From: Halieaceae bacterium MED-G27
GTDB taxonomy: Bacteria; Pseudomonadota; Gammaproteobacteria; Pseudomonadales; Halieaceae
DNA length: 43,475 bases
NCBI GenBank assembly: GCA_002456975.1
Contig: NTKA01000011.1
Span: 1-43,475, forward strand
Direction of reading: 5' to 3'
In this document: one piece after another, positions 35,412 through 42,786 of the stretch
How positions within the stretch are numbered: position 1 is the stretch's first letter
How the letters are laid out: every line of letters starts with the position of its first letter
The notes under the pieces: model-generated
What the model was told of the DNA's origin: nothing
Seen by the model: the letters and a program-made list of their open reading frames with translations, nothing else
Databases searched by the model: none
Program-made: the position numbers and the translations under genes

Positions 35412-36242
35412 TTGAGTAATTTTCCAACTATCGCATTTATCGGCGGTGGCAACATGGCTAAAGCTATCATTGGTGGACTGCTGGAGTCAGGCTGTCCGGG
35501 CCATAATATCTCGGTGGTCGTGCCTACACAGGCGACGCGACGAACACTGAATACGATGGGTATCGAGCAGGTTAGCTCCAGTCCGGGATCTCGAGAATTC
35601 GATGCCGATATTCTGGTGCTTGCAGTAAAGCCGCAAAAGTTAGCGACCGCATTACCACCTCTGCAAGGGAAACTATCGGGCGATACCACGGTCTTGTCGG
35701 TCATCGCGGGAGTGACTTCTGACACCCTCGCTCAATTGCTTGGTATCTCAGATATTGGGCAGATCGTCAGATGCATGCCCAACACCCCCTCATTGATCGG
35801 CCACGGTGTCACCGGTGTTTATGCCGCTGATGCGACCGATACCGTCAAAGTCGGCATGATTTGCGAGATGCTTGAGGCGATTGGTGACGTATTTTGGCTT
35901 GACTCTGAAGACGACCTCGATGTCATCACCGCTATTTCTGGAAGCGGCCCGGCCTACTTTTTCTTATTCATGGAGAGCTTATCCGCCGCGGGCGTATCGA
36001 TGGGGTTCAGCGAAGAGGTCGCCAGAAAGCTAGCCGTGCAAACGGCTCTCGGGGCCGGTCGCTTAGCCGAAGAATCACCCGAGTCATTGGCGCAGTTGCG
36101 TCGCAATGTGACTAGTCCTGGCGGCACAACCGAACAAGCTATCAATGCTTTCCTCCAAGGCGGTTTACCCGAACTCGTTGCCGCGGCGGCCAATGCTTCA
36201 AAGCAGCGTTCGATAGAAATAAGTAAGGAGCTCGCGTCGTGA
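35412..36242 (+). CDS. proC: Pyrroline-5-carboxylate reductase
   Basis: A 276-residue NADPH-dependent enzyme that completes proline synthesis. The start is a TTG at 35412 with GAGG 8 bases upstream, placing the protein directly before the NADP motif IAFIGGGNMAKAIIGGLLESG. The frame upstream overlaps yggS and is not conserved. Other motifs are LAVKPQKLATALP, VRCMPNTPSLIGHGVTGVY near 120, and the C-terminal dimer signature RRNVTSPGGTTEQAINAF. It overlaps yggT by 4 bases. Confidence 0.95.
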   Translation: MSNFPTIAFIGGGNMAKAIIGGLLESGCPGHNISVVVPTQATRRTLNTMGIEQVSSSPGSREFDADILVLAVKPQKLATALPPLQGKLSGDTTVLSVIAGVTSDTLAQLLGISDIGQIVRCMPNTPSLIGHGVTGVYAADATDTVKVGMICEMLEAIGDVFWLDSEDDLDVITAISGSGPAYFFLFMESLSAAGVSMGFSEEVARKLAVQTALGAGRLAEESPESLAQLRRNVTSPGGTTEQAINAFLQGGLPELVAAAANASKQRSIEISKELAS

Positions 36243-36829
36243 GCAATGACCTGATTGAAATCCTGCTGCCTGCGCTGCAGATGATCGTAAATGCACTGCT
36301 GGTGGTTCTATGTCTTCGACTGATAGCTCAGTCCTGTCAGGTCAACCCTTACAACCCTTACGTCGCAGTTCTAATTCGCGTGAGTGATGCAGTAGCCGGG
36401 CCCTGGCGAGCCATCTTGCCCCGTACTCGAAGGTTCGACTTAGCGACCTTTGCTACCATGCTCACCATTCAGTTGCTTTACATTGCTTTCATTCTCTACC
36501 TGTTAGGGGCCATCAGTGGCTTCAATTTCCCAGTCGCTGTGATGTGGGCGTCACTGGGTATTGCGGGACTGGCAATCGACCTATTTTTCATCTGCATCAT
36601 CGGAATGATTATCGTAAGCTTTATTGCACCTCACAGCACTCATCCCGGTATCGAATTGCTCTGGCAAATTACCGAGCCTGTGATGGCGCCCGTGCGACAA
36701 ATCCTCCCGCCGATGGGTGGACTGGATTTTTCTCCAATCGTTGTATTTATTGCTATCAACATCATCAGTAATTCACTGGCCAAAATAGCGGTTGCCGTCA
36801 GCTATCCGGGTTGGATTATCGGCCTCTAA
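36239..36829 (+). CDS. yggT: YggT-family membrane protein
   Basis: A 196-residue inner-membrane protein with two YGGT repeats, each with hydrophobic segments and a PxxxPYVAVLIRVSDAVAGPWRAILP-type or ELLWQITEPVMAPVRQILP amphipathic motif. The molecular function is not established; related proteins are linked to osmotic tolerance and to cell division or organelle partitioning. The start GTG overlaps the proC stop by 4 bases. The gene lies between proC and metX, as in Pseudomonas. Confidence 0.92.
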   Translation: MSNDLIEILLPALQMIVNALLVVLCLRLIAQSCQVNPYNPYVAVLIRVSDAVAGPWRAILPRTRRFDLATFATMLTIQLLYIAFILYLLGAISGFNFPVAVMWASLGIAGLAIDLFFICIIGMIIVSFIAPHSTHPGIELLWQITEPVMAPVRQILPPMGGLDFSPIVVFIAINIISNSLAKIAVAVSYPGWIIGL

Positions 36830-36833
36830 TCTC

Positions 36834-37970
36834 ATGACAGACACTGAAAACTCGGTCGGCATTGTCACCCCTCAGCGCTTCGTATTCGACGAGCCAATTG
36901 CCCTAGAAGCAGGTAGCGAACTGCGGCACTACGAGTTGGTAGTGGAAACCTATGGTGAGTTAAACAGTGACGCCTCGAATGCCGTCCTAATTTGCCATGC
37001 CCTGTCTGGCAATCATCATGCAGCCGGTAGGCACAGTCCCGAGGATGCAAAACCGGGGTGGTGGGATCTAGTGATTGGTCCAGGTAAGCCAATCGACACC
37101 GACCGCCTGTTTGTGGTGTCACTCAATAATTTGGGTGGCTGCGACGGATCGACGGGGCCAGCATCTGCCACCCATGATGGCGGTGATTTATGGGGTCCCG
37201 ACTTCCCCCAGGTCACTGTTAATGATTGGGTGGAAACACAGCGAAGACTAGCCTCACGGTTAGGAATCTCACGATGGGCTGCTGTCATCGGCGGTAGCTT
37301 AGGGGGCATGCAGGCGCTGCAGTGGTCTGTCTCTTACCCCGACTGGGTCGACCATTGCGTGATTGTTGCCGCAGCGCCAAGTTTAACAGCGCAAAACATC
37401 GCATTTAATGAAATTGCCCGACAAGCAATCTATGCCGATCCAGATTGGCGGGATGGAAATTATCTCGCCGCTAACGCACAACCGACTACCGGTATGGCGT
37501 TAGCACGGATGGTGGGTCACCTCACCTACATGTCTGCGGACCGCATGTCGGACCGGTTTGGAAGAGATTTGCGGAGCGGGAGCTTTGCGCCTGACTCGAG
37601 CGAAGCACCACTATTCGAGGTAGAGAGCTATTTGCGATACCAGGGCGAGCAATTCTCGACCCGATTCGATGCCAATACCTACATCTTGATGACAAGAGCA
37701 CTCGACCGCTTCGATATTTCGGACACCGCTAAGGGCGATCTTTGCAATGCCATATCGGAGGTACAAAGCGATTTTCTTGTCATTTCGTTTAGCTCGGACT
37801 GGCGTTTTGCACCCAACCGCTCGAAAGAACTCGTGGATGCTCTCGTCGCAAACGGCAAATCGGTGAGCTACGCGAATATCGAGAGCGATGGTGGTCACGA
37901 TGCCTTTCTATTAGAAAATGAAGACTATCTAGCCATCTTTTCCGCTTGGATGAAGAGGGTGGCCGCATGA
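36834..37970 (+). CDS. metX: Homoserine O-acyltransferase MetX
   Basis: A 378-residue alpha/beta hydrolase that acylates homoserine in methionine synthesis (acetyl or succinyl; the donor cannot be read with certainty). The ATG at 36834 begins the conserved protein; the frame before it overlaps yggT. The oxyanion motif LICHALSGNHHAAG lies near 48, the nucleophile elbow VIGGSLGGMQALQW near 155, and the catalytic Asp and His near 315-355 (GGHDAFLLE). It overlaps metW by 4 bases (ATGA). Confidence 0.94.
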   Translation: MTDTENSVGIVTPQRFVFDEPIALEAGSELRHYELVVETYGELNSDASNAVLICHALSGNHHAAGRHSPEDAKPGWWDLVIGPGKPIDTDRLFVVSLNNLGGCDGSTGPASATHDGGDLWGPDFPQVTVNDWVETQRRLASRLGISRWAAVIGGSLGGMQALQWSVSYPDWVDHCVIVAAAPSLTAQNIAFNEIARQAIYADPDWRDGNYLAANAQPTTGMALARMVGHLTYMSADRMSDRFGRDLRSGSFAPDSSEAPLFEVESYLRYQGEQFSTRFDANTYILMTRALDRFDISDTAKGDLCNAISEVQSDFLVISFSSDWRFAPNRSKELVDALVANGKSVSYANIESDGGHDAFLLENEDYLAIFSAWMKRVAA

Positions 37971-38557
37971 CGCAACGCAGTGATCTCGAACACATTATTG
38001 AGTGGGTGCCCAACGAGTCGCGAGTACTCGACCTTGGCTGCGGTGAAGGCGAACTGCTGGAAGCGCTGATTGACGCTAAACAAGTCAGCGGTGTCGGCGT
38101 CGATATCGACATCAGTAATATTGCGAAAGCATTGAATAGAGGATTACAGGTTCTGCAGCAAGACATGGAATTAGGGCTCGATAACTTCTCGGCAAAGAGC
38201 TTCGACGCCGTCATCGTTGCCTACTCTCTACAGGTGCTGAGCCAACCCCACGAGTTATTGGACCGAGTAGCCGATATCGGCAACGAGGTGATCGTCAGTT
38301 TTCCCAACTTCGGACACTGGCGCTCGCGTTTGGCACTCCTACTTGGCGGAAAAATGCCCAAAACCCGCTCTTTGCCGTACAACTGGTACGACACACCTAA
38401 TATTCACTTCTGCACCATCGTAGACTTTGAAGCCCTGTGCCGTGAGCTTAAAATTACTATCCTGGAAAAACGCACCATGGGCCCGATCGACGTACTGTCC
38501 AGCCTATGGCCCAACCTGTTCGCCAAATCCGCAACCTACCGAGTTAAACGACAGTGA
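37967..38557 (+). CDS. metW: Methionine biosynthesis protein MetW
   Basis: A 196-residue SAM-methyltransferase-fold protein. Motif I is VLDLGCGEGELLEAL near residues 22-36 and motif II is VGVDID. The stretches VSFPNFGHWRSRL and LPYNWYDTPNIHFCTI are diagnostic of MetW. It is nearly always paired with metX and is reported to be needed for MetX activity in some Proteobacteria. The ATG at 37967 overlaps the metX stop by 4 bases, and its stop overlaps the next gene by 4, so the genes are translationally coupled. Confidence 0.94.
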   Translation: MTQRSDLEHIIEWVPNESRVLDLGCGEGELLEALIDAKQVSGVGVDIDISNIAKALNRGLQVLQQDMELGLDNFSAKSFDAVIVAYSLQVLSQPHELLDRVADIGNEVIVSFPNFGHWRSRLALLLGGKMPKTRSLPYNWYDTPNIHFCTIVDFEALCRELKITILEKRTMGPIDVLSSLWPNLFAKSATYRVKRQ

Positions 38558-38982
38558 CTAGACTTCTTTTTTTGTGGGTGCTCCTGGTAGCGCCGCTGAC
38601 CCACGCACAACAATCGGAACGTTTCGACAACTACGAGCTGCACTACAGTATTGTGTACAGCACATTTTTGACGCCTCAGGTCGCGGCTGACTTTGGCTTG
38701 CCGAGAGGTAAAGACAAAGCAATGCTCACGCTTTCCGTTCGTGATGCCGAAGCCGGTGATATTCAGGGACGACCGATGGCGATATCGGGTCGCAGCTGGG
38801 ATTTAATCAACGGGGGGCCAATGGAGATTAAAGAAGTTCGCGAGGGCCGAGCCACCTACTACCTCGTTCCCTTTGAATTTCTCGATCAAGAGTATCGTTT
38901 TTTTGAGTTCACCTTCACACCGGAGGGGTCCGATACGAGCTACGACTACAAGTTCAAAACTCAGTTGTGGCGCCAGGAATGA
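38554..38982 (+). CDS. DUF4426 periplasmic protein
   Basis: A 142-residue protein with a clear signal peptide (MTRLLFLWVLLVAPLTHAQQ) and a beta-rich mature domain. FDNYELHYSIVYSTFLTPQVAADFGL and the central AMLTLSVRDAE are typical of DUF4426, a family found between metW and rdgB in Pseudomonas (PA0388 position). Function unknown. The GTG start overlaps the metW stop by 4 bases, and the stop overlaps the rdgB ATG. Confidence 0.87.
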   Translation: MTRLLFLWVLLVAPLTHAQQSERFDNYELHYSIVYSTFLTPQVAADFGLPRGKDKAMLTLSVRDAEAGDIQGRPMAISGRSWDLINGGPMEIKEVREGRATYYLVPFEFLDQEYRFFEFTFTPEGSDTSYDYKFKTQLWRQE

Positions 38983-39578
38983 ATCGCTTAGTTCTCGCAT
39001 CAAATAACAACGGTAAGTTGGTCGAGCTAAACAGTCTTCTGGAGCCCCTCGCTGTTACCGTGATCCCACAACGGGAGCTGGGTATCGAGGATGCCGAGGA
39101 AACCGGTCTAACTTTTATCGAAAACGCCATACTGAAAGCCCGCCACGCAGCTAGCGCTTCGCAACTTCCCTGCTTAGCCGACGATTCAGGGATTGTTGTC
39201 CCTGCGCTGGGTGGCAAACCGGGAATCTATTCAGCTAGATTTTCGGGGCAGGGCGACCAAGCAAATAATGAAAAGTTACTCGACGACCTGGCTGGTCTTT
39301 CTAGAGATGATCGACAAGCCTACTATGTTGCTGTCATCGCAATAATGACCTCGAGCACCGACCCAACCCCTCTGATCGCTGAGGGCCGCTGGCACGGCCA
39401 TATTGCTAGTAAACCCTCTGGCACAGGTGGCTTTGGCTACGATCCACTTTTCATACCAATGGGGTACGACACGACCGCAGCGTCGATGGCTCCCGAAGTG
39501 AAAAAGTCTCTGAGCCATCGGAGTAAAGCACTCGCGGTGCTGATGCCCCAGCTAAACGCCCTATACCCACAGCAGTGA
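38979..39578 (+). CDS. rdgB: dITP/XTP pyrophosphatase
   Basis: A 199-residue Ham1/RdgB nucleotide pyrophosphatase that removes non-canonical purine nucleotides. LVLASNNNGKLVEL opens it, ETGLTFIENAILKARHAA and CLADDSGIVVPALGGKPGIYSARFSG carry catalytic residues, and GTGGFGYDPLFIP and SHRSKAL complete the pocket. The ATG at 38979 overlaps the DUF4426 stop; a GTG four codons upstream is unlikely. hemW follows 12 bases later. Confidence 0.96.
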   Translation: MNRLVLASNNNGKLVELNSLLEPLAVTVIPQRELGIEDAEETGLTFIENAILKARHAASASQLPCLADDSGIVVPALGGKPGIYSARFSGQGDQANNEKLLDDLAGLSRDDRQAYYVAVIAIMTSSTDPTPLIAEGRWHGHIASKPSGTGGFGYDPLFIPMGYDTTAASMAPEVKKSLSHRSKALAVLMPQLNALYPQQ

Positions 39579-39590
39579 CTTGAATTCACA

Positions 39591-40739
39591 GTGACTCTCC
39601 CGCCACTTTCCCTGTACATCCATATACCTTGGTGTGAAAAAAAGTGCCCTTACTGTGACTTTAACTCCCACGAGCGTTTTGACCCATCGCTTGAACGGCC
39701 TTATCTGGAGGCCCTACGGAGAGATCTTGCAACCCAAGTGGATTGGGCGGCGGGGCGCCAGATAGCCACGATTTTTATTGGTGGCGGTACACCTAGCTTA
39801 TTTTCGGGCGACGCCATTACCGATCTTATCGATAGCATTAGGTCGATGCTTACTGTTGCCACCAGTGCGGAAATTACCTTGGAGAGCAACCCGGGCAGCC
39901 GAGATGCACAACGATACACACAGTACCGAGAGGCCAGTATTAATCGTTTGAGTATCGGGGTACAAAGCTTCGACGAAGGTCAGCTTCAGAAACTAGGGAG
40001 GATACATTCTAGATCCGAAGCATTCGATGCGATTGGCCTCGCGCAGCAAGCTGGCTTTGAACGCATCAATATCGACCTCATGCACGGCCTTCCGGGGCAG
40101 TCACCCCAGGCCGCGATAAGCGACATAGAGCTCGCCATCAGCACAGGGGTATCTCACATCTCTTGGTATCAGCTCACCATCGAGCGCAATACCGCCTTTT
40201 GGAATGACCCCCCAACACTGCCAGTGGAAGACGACCTTCAGACCATTAATGAAAAAAGCTATCAAACGCTCCGGGAGGCAGGCTTTGCTCAGTACGAGGT
40301 GTCGGCTTGGGCGAGGGCGGAACAAGCGTGTCTGCATAACCTTAACTACTGGCAGTTCGGCGACTATCTCGCGATCGGTGCCGGTGCGCATGGCAAAGTC
40401 ACTACTCAAGATGGTCAGGGTTTTCGATTTAATCGGACGCGTGCTCCCGACCATTACCTAGCCCAGTTTAGCCGCGATACGATTACTAACTCAGAGAACC
40501 AGCTCAACCCGATTCCTGACGACGAAAAGCTCGGTGAATTCATGATGAACGCACTGCGCTTAACAGAGGGATTTGAAGATAGCCTGATTACTGACAGGCT
40601 GGGTATCTCCGCAGACTCGCTGCGAGCACACTGTCAAGCACTGATGGAGCGGAACTTGCTGACCTGGATTGACGGTCGTATCGCGCCGACTAGGCTTGGT
40701 TATCAGCATCTCGATGCGGTGGTTGCAGAATTCATCTAA
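39591..40739 (+). CDS. hemW: Radical SAM heme chaperone HemW
   Basis: A 382-residue radical SAM protein of the HemN-like group. The 4Fe-4S cysteines are in HIPWCEKKCPYCDFNSH, near residues 14-26, with the IFIGGGTPS and RLSIGVQSFDEGQL motifs. HemW lacks the extra N-terminal region of true coproporphyrinogen dehydrogenase and binds and delivers heme. The length and rdgB-hemW neighbourhood match HemW rather than HemN. The start is a GTG with no evident ribosome site, which may mean coupling to rdgB. Confidence 0.94.
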   Translation: MTLPPLSLYIHIPWCEKKCPYCDFNSHERFDPSLERPYLEALRRDLATQVDWAAGRQIATIFIGGGTPSLFSGDAITDLIDSIRSMLTVATSAEITLESNPGSRDAQRYTQYREASINRLSIGVQSFDEGQLQKLGRIHSRSEAFDAIGLAQQAGFERINIDLMHGLPGQSPQAAISDIELAISTGVSHISWYQLTIERNTAFWNDPPTLPVEDDLQTINEKSYQTLREAGFAQYEVSAWARAEQACLHNLNYWQFGDYLAIGAGAHGKVTTQDGQGFRFNRTRAPDHYLAQFSRDTITNSENQLNPIPDDEKLGEFMMNALRLTEGFEDSLITDRLGISADSLRAHCQALMERNLLTWIDGRIAPTRLGYQHLDAVVAEFI

Positions 40740-40748
40740 AAGCACCTG

Positions 40749-41432
40749 CTAGCTCTTAGTGTAAAGAAGGTCCCAAACCCCATGACCCAGCCGCTGACCT
40801 CGCCGTTCAAATTTGGTCTCAGGCCGCCAGCGCGGTTTACTCGAATACTTACCTGCGCCAGCATCATTCGCCATTGTAGCGTTAGCCTCTAAGACTTCGA
40901 GCATATGCTCTGCGTAGGGCTGCCAATCAGTGGCAAGATGAAGCTGCCCGCCCGGCCTCAGCCTATCCGACAGCAGACTAACAAACTCGGGCTGAATCAA
41001 GCGGCGCTTATGGTGTCGTTTCTTGTGCCAAGGATCAGGAAAATAGATCTGAATACGATCCAGCGACCCGTTTGAGATGACTTGCTCAAGCACTTCAACC
41101 GCATCTTCTGCATAGACTTTCAGGTTATCGAGTCCTAGCCGGTCAATCTCGCTCAGTAGCCTACCGACGCCCGGTCGGTGAACCTCAATACCGACAAATG
41201 CGGCTGTGGTATCGGCTCTAGCCATGGTCGCAAGGCTATCGCCCATACCAAAACCAATCTCCAAAATGCGTTGTCGACCAACCCCAAATTCACGGGACCA
41301 AGCGAGGCTACCATCGCCTAGGCTAAGGCCATAGCGCGAAAACTGTGTTTCCCAAGCTTTATGCTGGGAGTCAGTCATTCGACCACCCCGCAAAACAAAA
41401 CTTTTGATGCGTTGTTGCTCGAGTGAGGTCAT
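40749..41432 (-). CDS. trmB: tRNA (guanine-N7)-methyltransferase
   Basis: A 227-residue SAM-dependent enzyme forming m7G46 in tRNA. ILEIGFGMGDSLATMA is motif I near 73-88. FVGIEVHRPGVGRLL, RIQIYFPDPWHKKRHHKRRLIQPEFV and LHLATDWQPYAEHM are TrmB signatures. The ATG overlaps the upstream DUF423 stop by 4 bases (ATGA). It is convergent with hemW, with 9 bases between the stops. Confidence 0.96.
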   Translation of the reverse strand: MTSLEQQRIKSFVLRGGRMTDSQHKAWETQFSRYGLSLGDGSLAWSREFGVGRQRILEIGFGMGDSLATMARADTTAAFVGIEVHRPGVGRLLSEIDRLGLDNLKVYAEDAVEVLEQVISNGSLDRIQIYFPDPWHKKRHHKRRLIQPEFVSLLSDRLRPGGQLHLATDWQPYAEHMLEVLEANATMANDAGAGKYSSKPRWRPETKFERRGQRLGHGVWDLLYTKS

Positions 41433-41824
41433 GGTCTAGATTCTAATACCGCTTGCGACAAGCCCCTTGCGAGCGAGAGCCACCCTGCGATCAACAAGAC
41501 GCCCCCGATGGGTGTTATTGCACCCAAGACCGCCGTATCTGTGAGTACCAATAGATACAAACTGCCTGAAAAAATCGCAGTACCCGCCAAAAACAACCAA
41601 CAGCTTCGACGATGCCATAACGTGTTCATCTCTTGCGCACCGAGACTTACTACGAGTAGCACCACCGCGTGAGCTAAGTGATAGTCCACGGCGGTGGACC
41701 AAGTATCCAGCCGAGAAGCCGCCACCATGCTGGCCAACGCATGCTCACCGAAGGCGCCCAGAACGACAGCGGCCGCTCCCAAGAGAGCGGCCGCTATTGC
41801 AAACCCATTATTCACAGAACCCAA
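41429..41824 (-). CDS. DUF423 membrane protein
   Basis: A small inner-membrane protein of 131 residues with four hydrophobic segments and the family feature GAFGEHAL near residue 25. Function unknown. The start is either a TTG at 41824, abutting the rpoH stop, or a GTG at 41815 that has GGG at better spacing. Codons near the start form an 11-bp perfect hairpin (41769-41796). It overlaps trmB and follows rpoH, suggesting one transcript rpoH-DUF423-trmB. Confidence 0.88.
   Translation of the reverse strand: MGSVNNGFAIAAALLGAAAVVLGAFGEHALASMVAASRLDTWSTAVDYHLAHAVVLLVVSLGAQEMNTLWHRRSCWLFLAGTAIFSGSLYLLVLTDTAVLGAITPIGGVLLIAGWLSLARGLSQAVLESRP
41769..41796. repeat. 11-bp GC-rich inverted repeat just downstream of rpoH
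   Basis: AGCGGCCGCTC (41769-41779) and GAGCGGCCGCT (41786-41796) form a perfect stem with a 6-base loop inside the DUF423 coding start, 29 bases past the rpoH stop. There is no U-run, so it is not a standard terminator. It could slow 3' decay or reduce read-through. Confidence 0.6.
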
Positions 41825-42706
41825 CTACTCGACAGTCATTCCAGAGCGCAGTTTGCGCATTGCATTGGCTTCCAATTGGCGAATTCGCTCTGCGGACACG
41901 CCGTACTCTGCAGCAAGCTCGTGCAAGGTAGCCTTTGGCTCAGTCAGCCAGCGACGGCTGACGATGTCGCGGCTGCGCTCGTCGAGATCGTCGAGTGCCG
42001 TCGCCAGCAATGCCGTTTCGTGGGTCGACGTATCGAGACTTTCTACCGCAGATTCTGGATTCGCCGACAAGTCTTCTAAGTAATGTTGCGGCGCTTGCCA
42101 TGCAGTGTCTTCGTCAGCGTCTGAGGGCATATCAAAGGCGACGTCTCTGCCAGCCAAGCGACCTTCCATACGCGTCACTTCGTGAGCATCAACACCCAAC
42201 TCATTGGCAATGGCCAATGTTTCTTCTTCAGTCAGCCAGCTAGTCGACGTTTTATGGCTACGCAGATTAAAGAAAAGCTTTCGCTGCGCCTTAGTGGTCG
42301 CCACCTTGACGATACGCCAGTTCTTCAGGATGTACTCGTGCATTTCGGCTTTGATCCAATGCACTGCGAAGGATACGAGGCGCACCCCCTTATTAGGATC
42401 GAAACGCTTTACTGCCTTCATCAAGCCGACATTGCCTTCCTGAATGAGGTCGGCCTCTGCCAAACCGTATCCGGAGTAGGTTCGCGCTACATGAACAACG
42501 AACCTGAGATGTGCTAGCACCAACTCTCGAGCGGAGTCGACACAATTGTCATAAAACAGCTTCTCGGCGAGCTCTAGCTCCCGCTCCTGCGACAGCATCG
42601 GTATTGCACCCACAGTTTGCACGTAGGCGCTTAAATTGGCACCCGGTGCCATTGTCAGCACCGCGCTGGGTGAGATAGCAACTGCTGTAGTAGCAGACTC
42701 TGTCAT
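41825..42706 (-). CDS. rpoH: RNA polymerase sigma-32 factor (heat shock)
   Basis: Sigma-32 of 293 residues, which directs RNA polymerase to heat-shock promoters. Region 2 includes LVLAHLRFVVHVARTYSGYGLAEADLIQEGNVGLMKA. The RpoH box QRKLFFNLRS lies near residue 141. Region 4.2 (KATLHELAAEYGVSAERIRQLEANAMRKL) closes the protein. AAGGAG lies about 7 bases before the ATG. A perfect CIRCE element lies 29-55 bases upstream, and a small hairpin may pair the ribosome site. It follows ftsX, as in E. coli and Pseudomonas. Confidence 0.97.
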   Translation of the reverse strand: MTESATTAVAISPSAVLTMAPGANLSAYVQTVGAIPMLSQERELELAEKLFYDNCVDSARELVLAHLRFVVHVARTYSGYGLAEADLIQEGNVGLMKAVKRFDPNKGVRLVSFAVHWIKAEMHEYILKNWRIVKVATTKAQRKLFFNLRSHKTSTSWLTEEETLAIANELGVDAHEVTRMEGRLAGRDVAFDMPSDADEDTAWQAPQHYLEDLSANPESAVESLDTSTHETALLATALDDLDERSRDIVSRRWLTEPKATLHELAAEYGVSAERIRQLEANAMRKLRSGMTVE

Positions 42707-42710
42707 AATA

Positions 42711-42724
42711 AAACTCCTTTTACG
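42711..42724 (-). promoter_or_regulatory. Possible hairpin over the rpoH ribosome site
   Basis: On the minus strand CTCC-GTAAAA-GGAG can fold with the GGAG of the Shine-Dalgarno in the stem. Only 4 bp are strong, so this is a suggestion. RNA thermometers control rpoH translation in other bacteria. Confidence 0.3.
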
Positions 42725-42734
42725 GAGACGTAGT

Positions 42735-42761
42735 TTAGCACTCGTGACCTTAGAGTGCTAA
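42735..42761. promoter_or_regulatory. CIRCE element (HrcA operator) upstream of rpoH
   Basis: TTAGCACTC (42735-42743), a 9-base spacer, and GAGTGCTAA (42753-42761) match the CIRCE consensus perfectly on both arms and in spacing. HrcA binds CIRCE and represses groESL and dnaK operons. Here it overlaps the likely rpoH promoter: on the minus strand TTAGCA and TAAACT could serve as weak -35 and -10 with 18-base spacing. Confidence 0.93.
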
Positions 42762-42786
42762 TTCGCTGCGGAGTTCAGTTGTTTTG

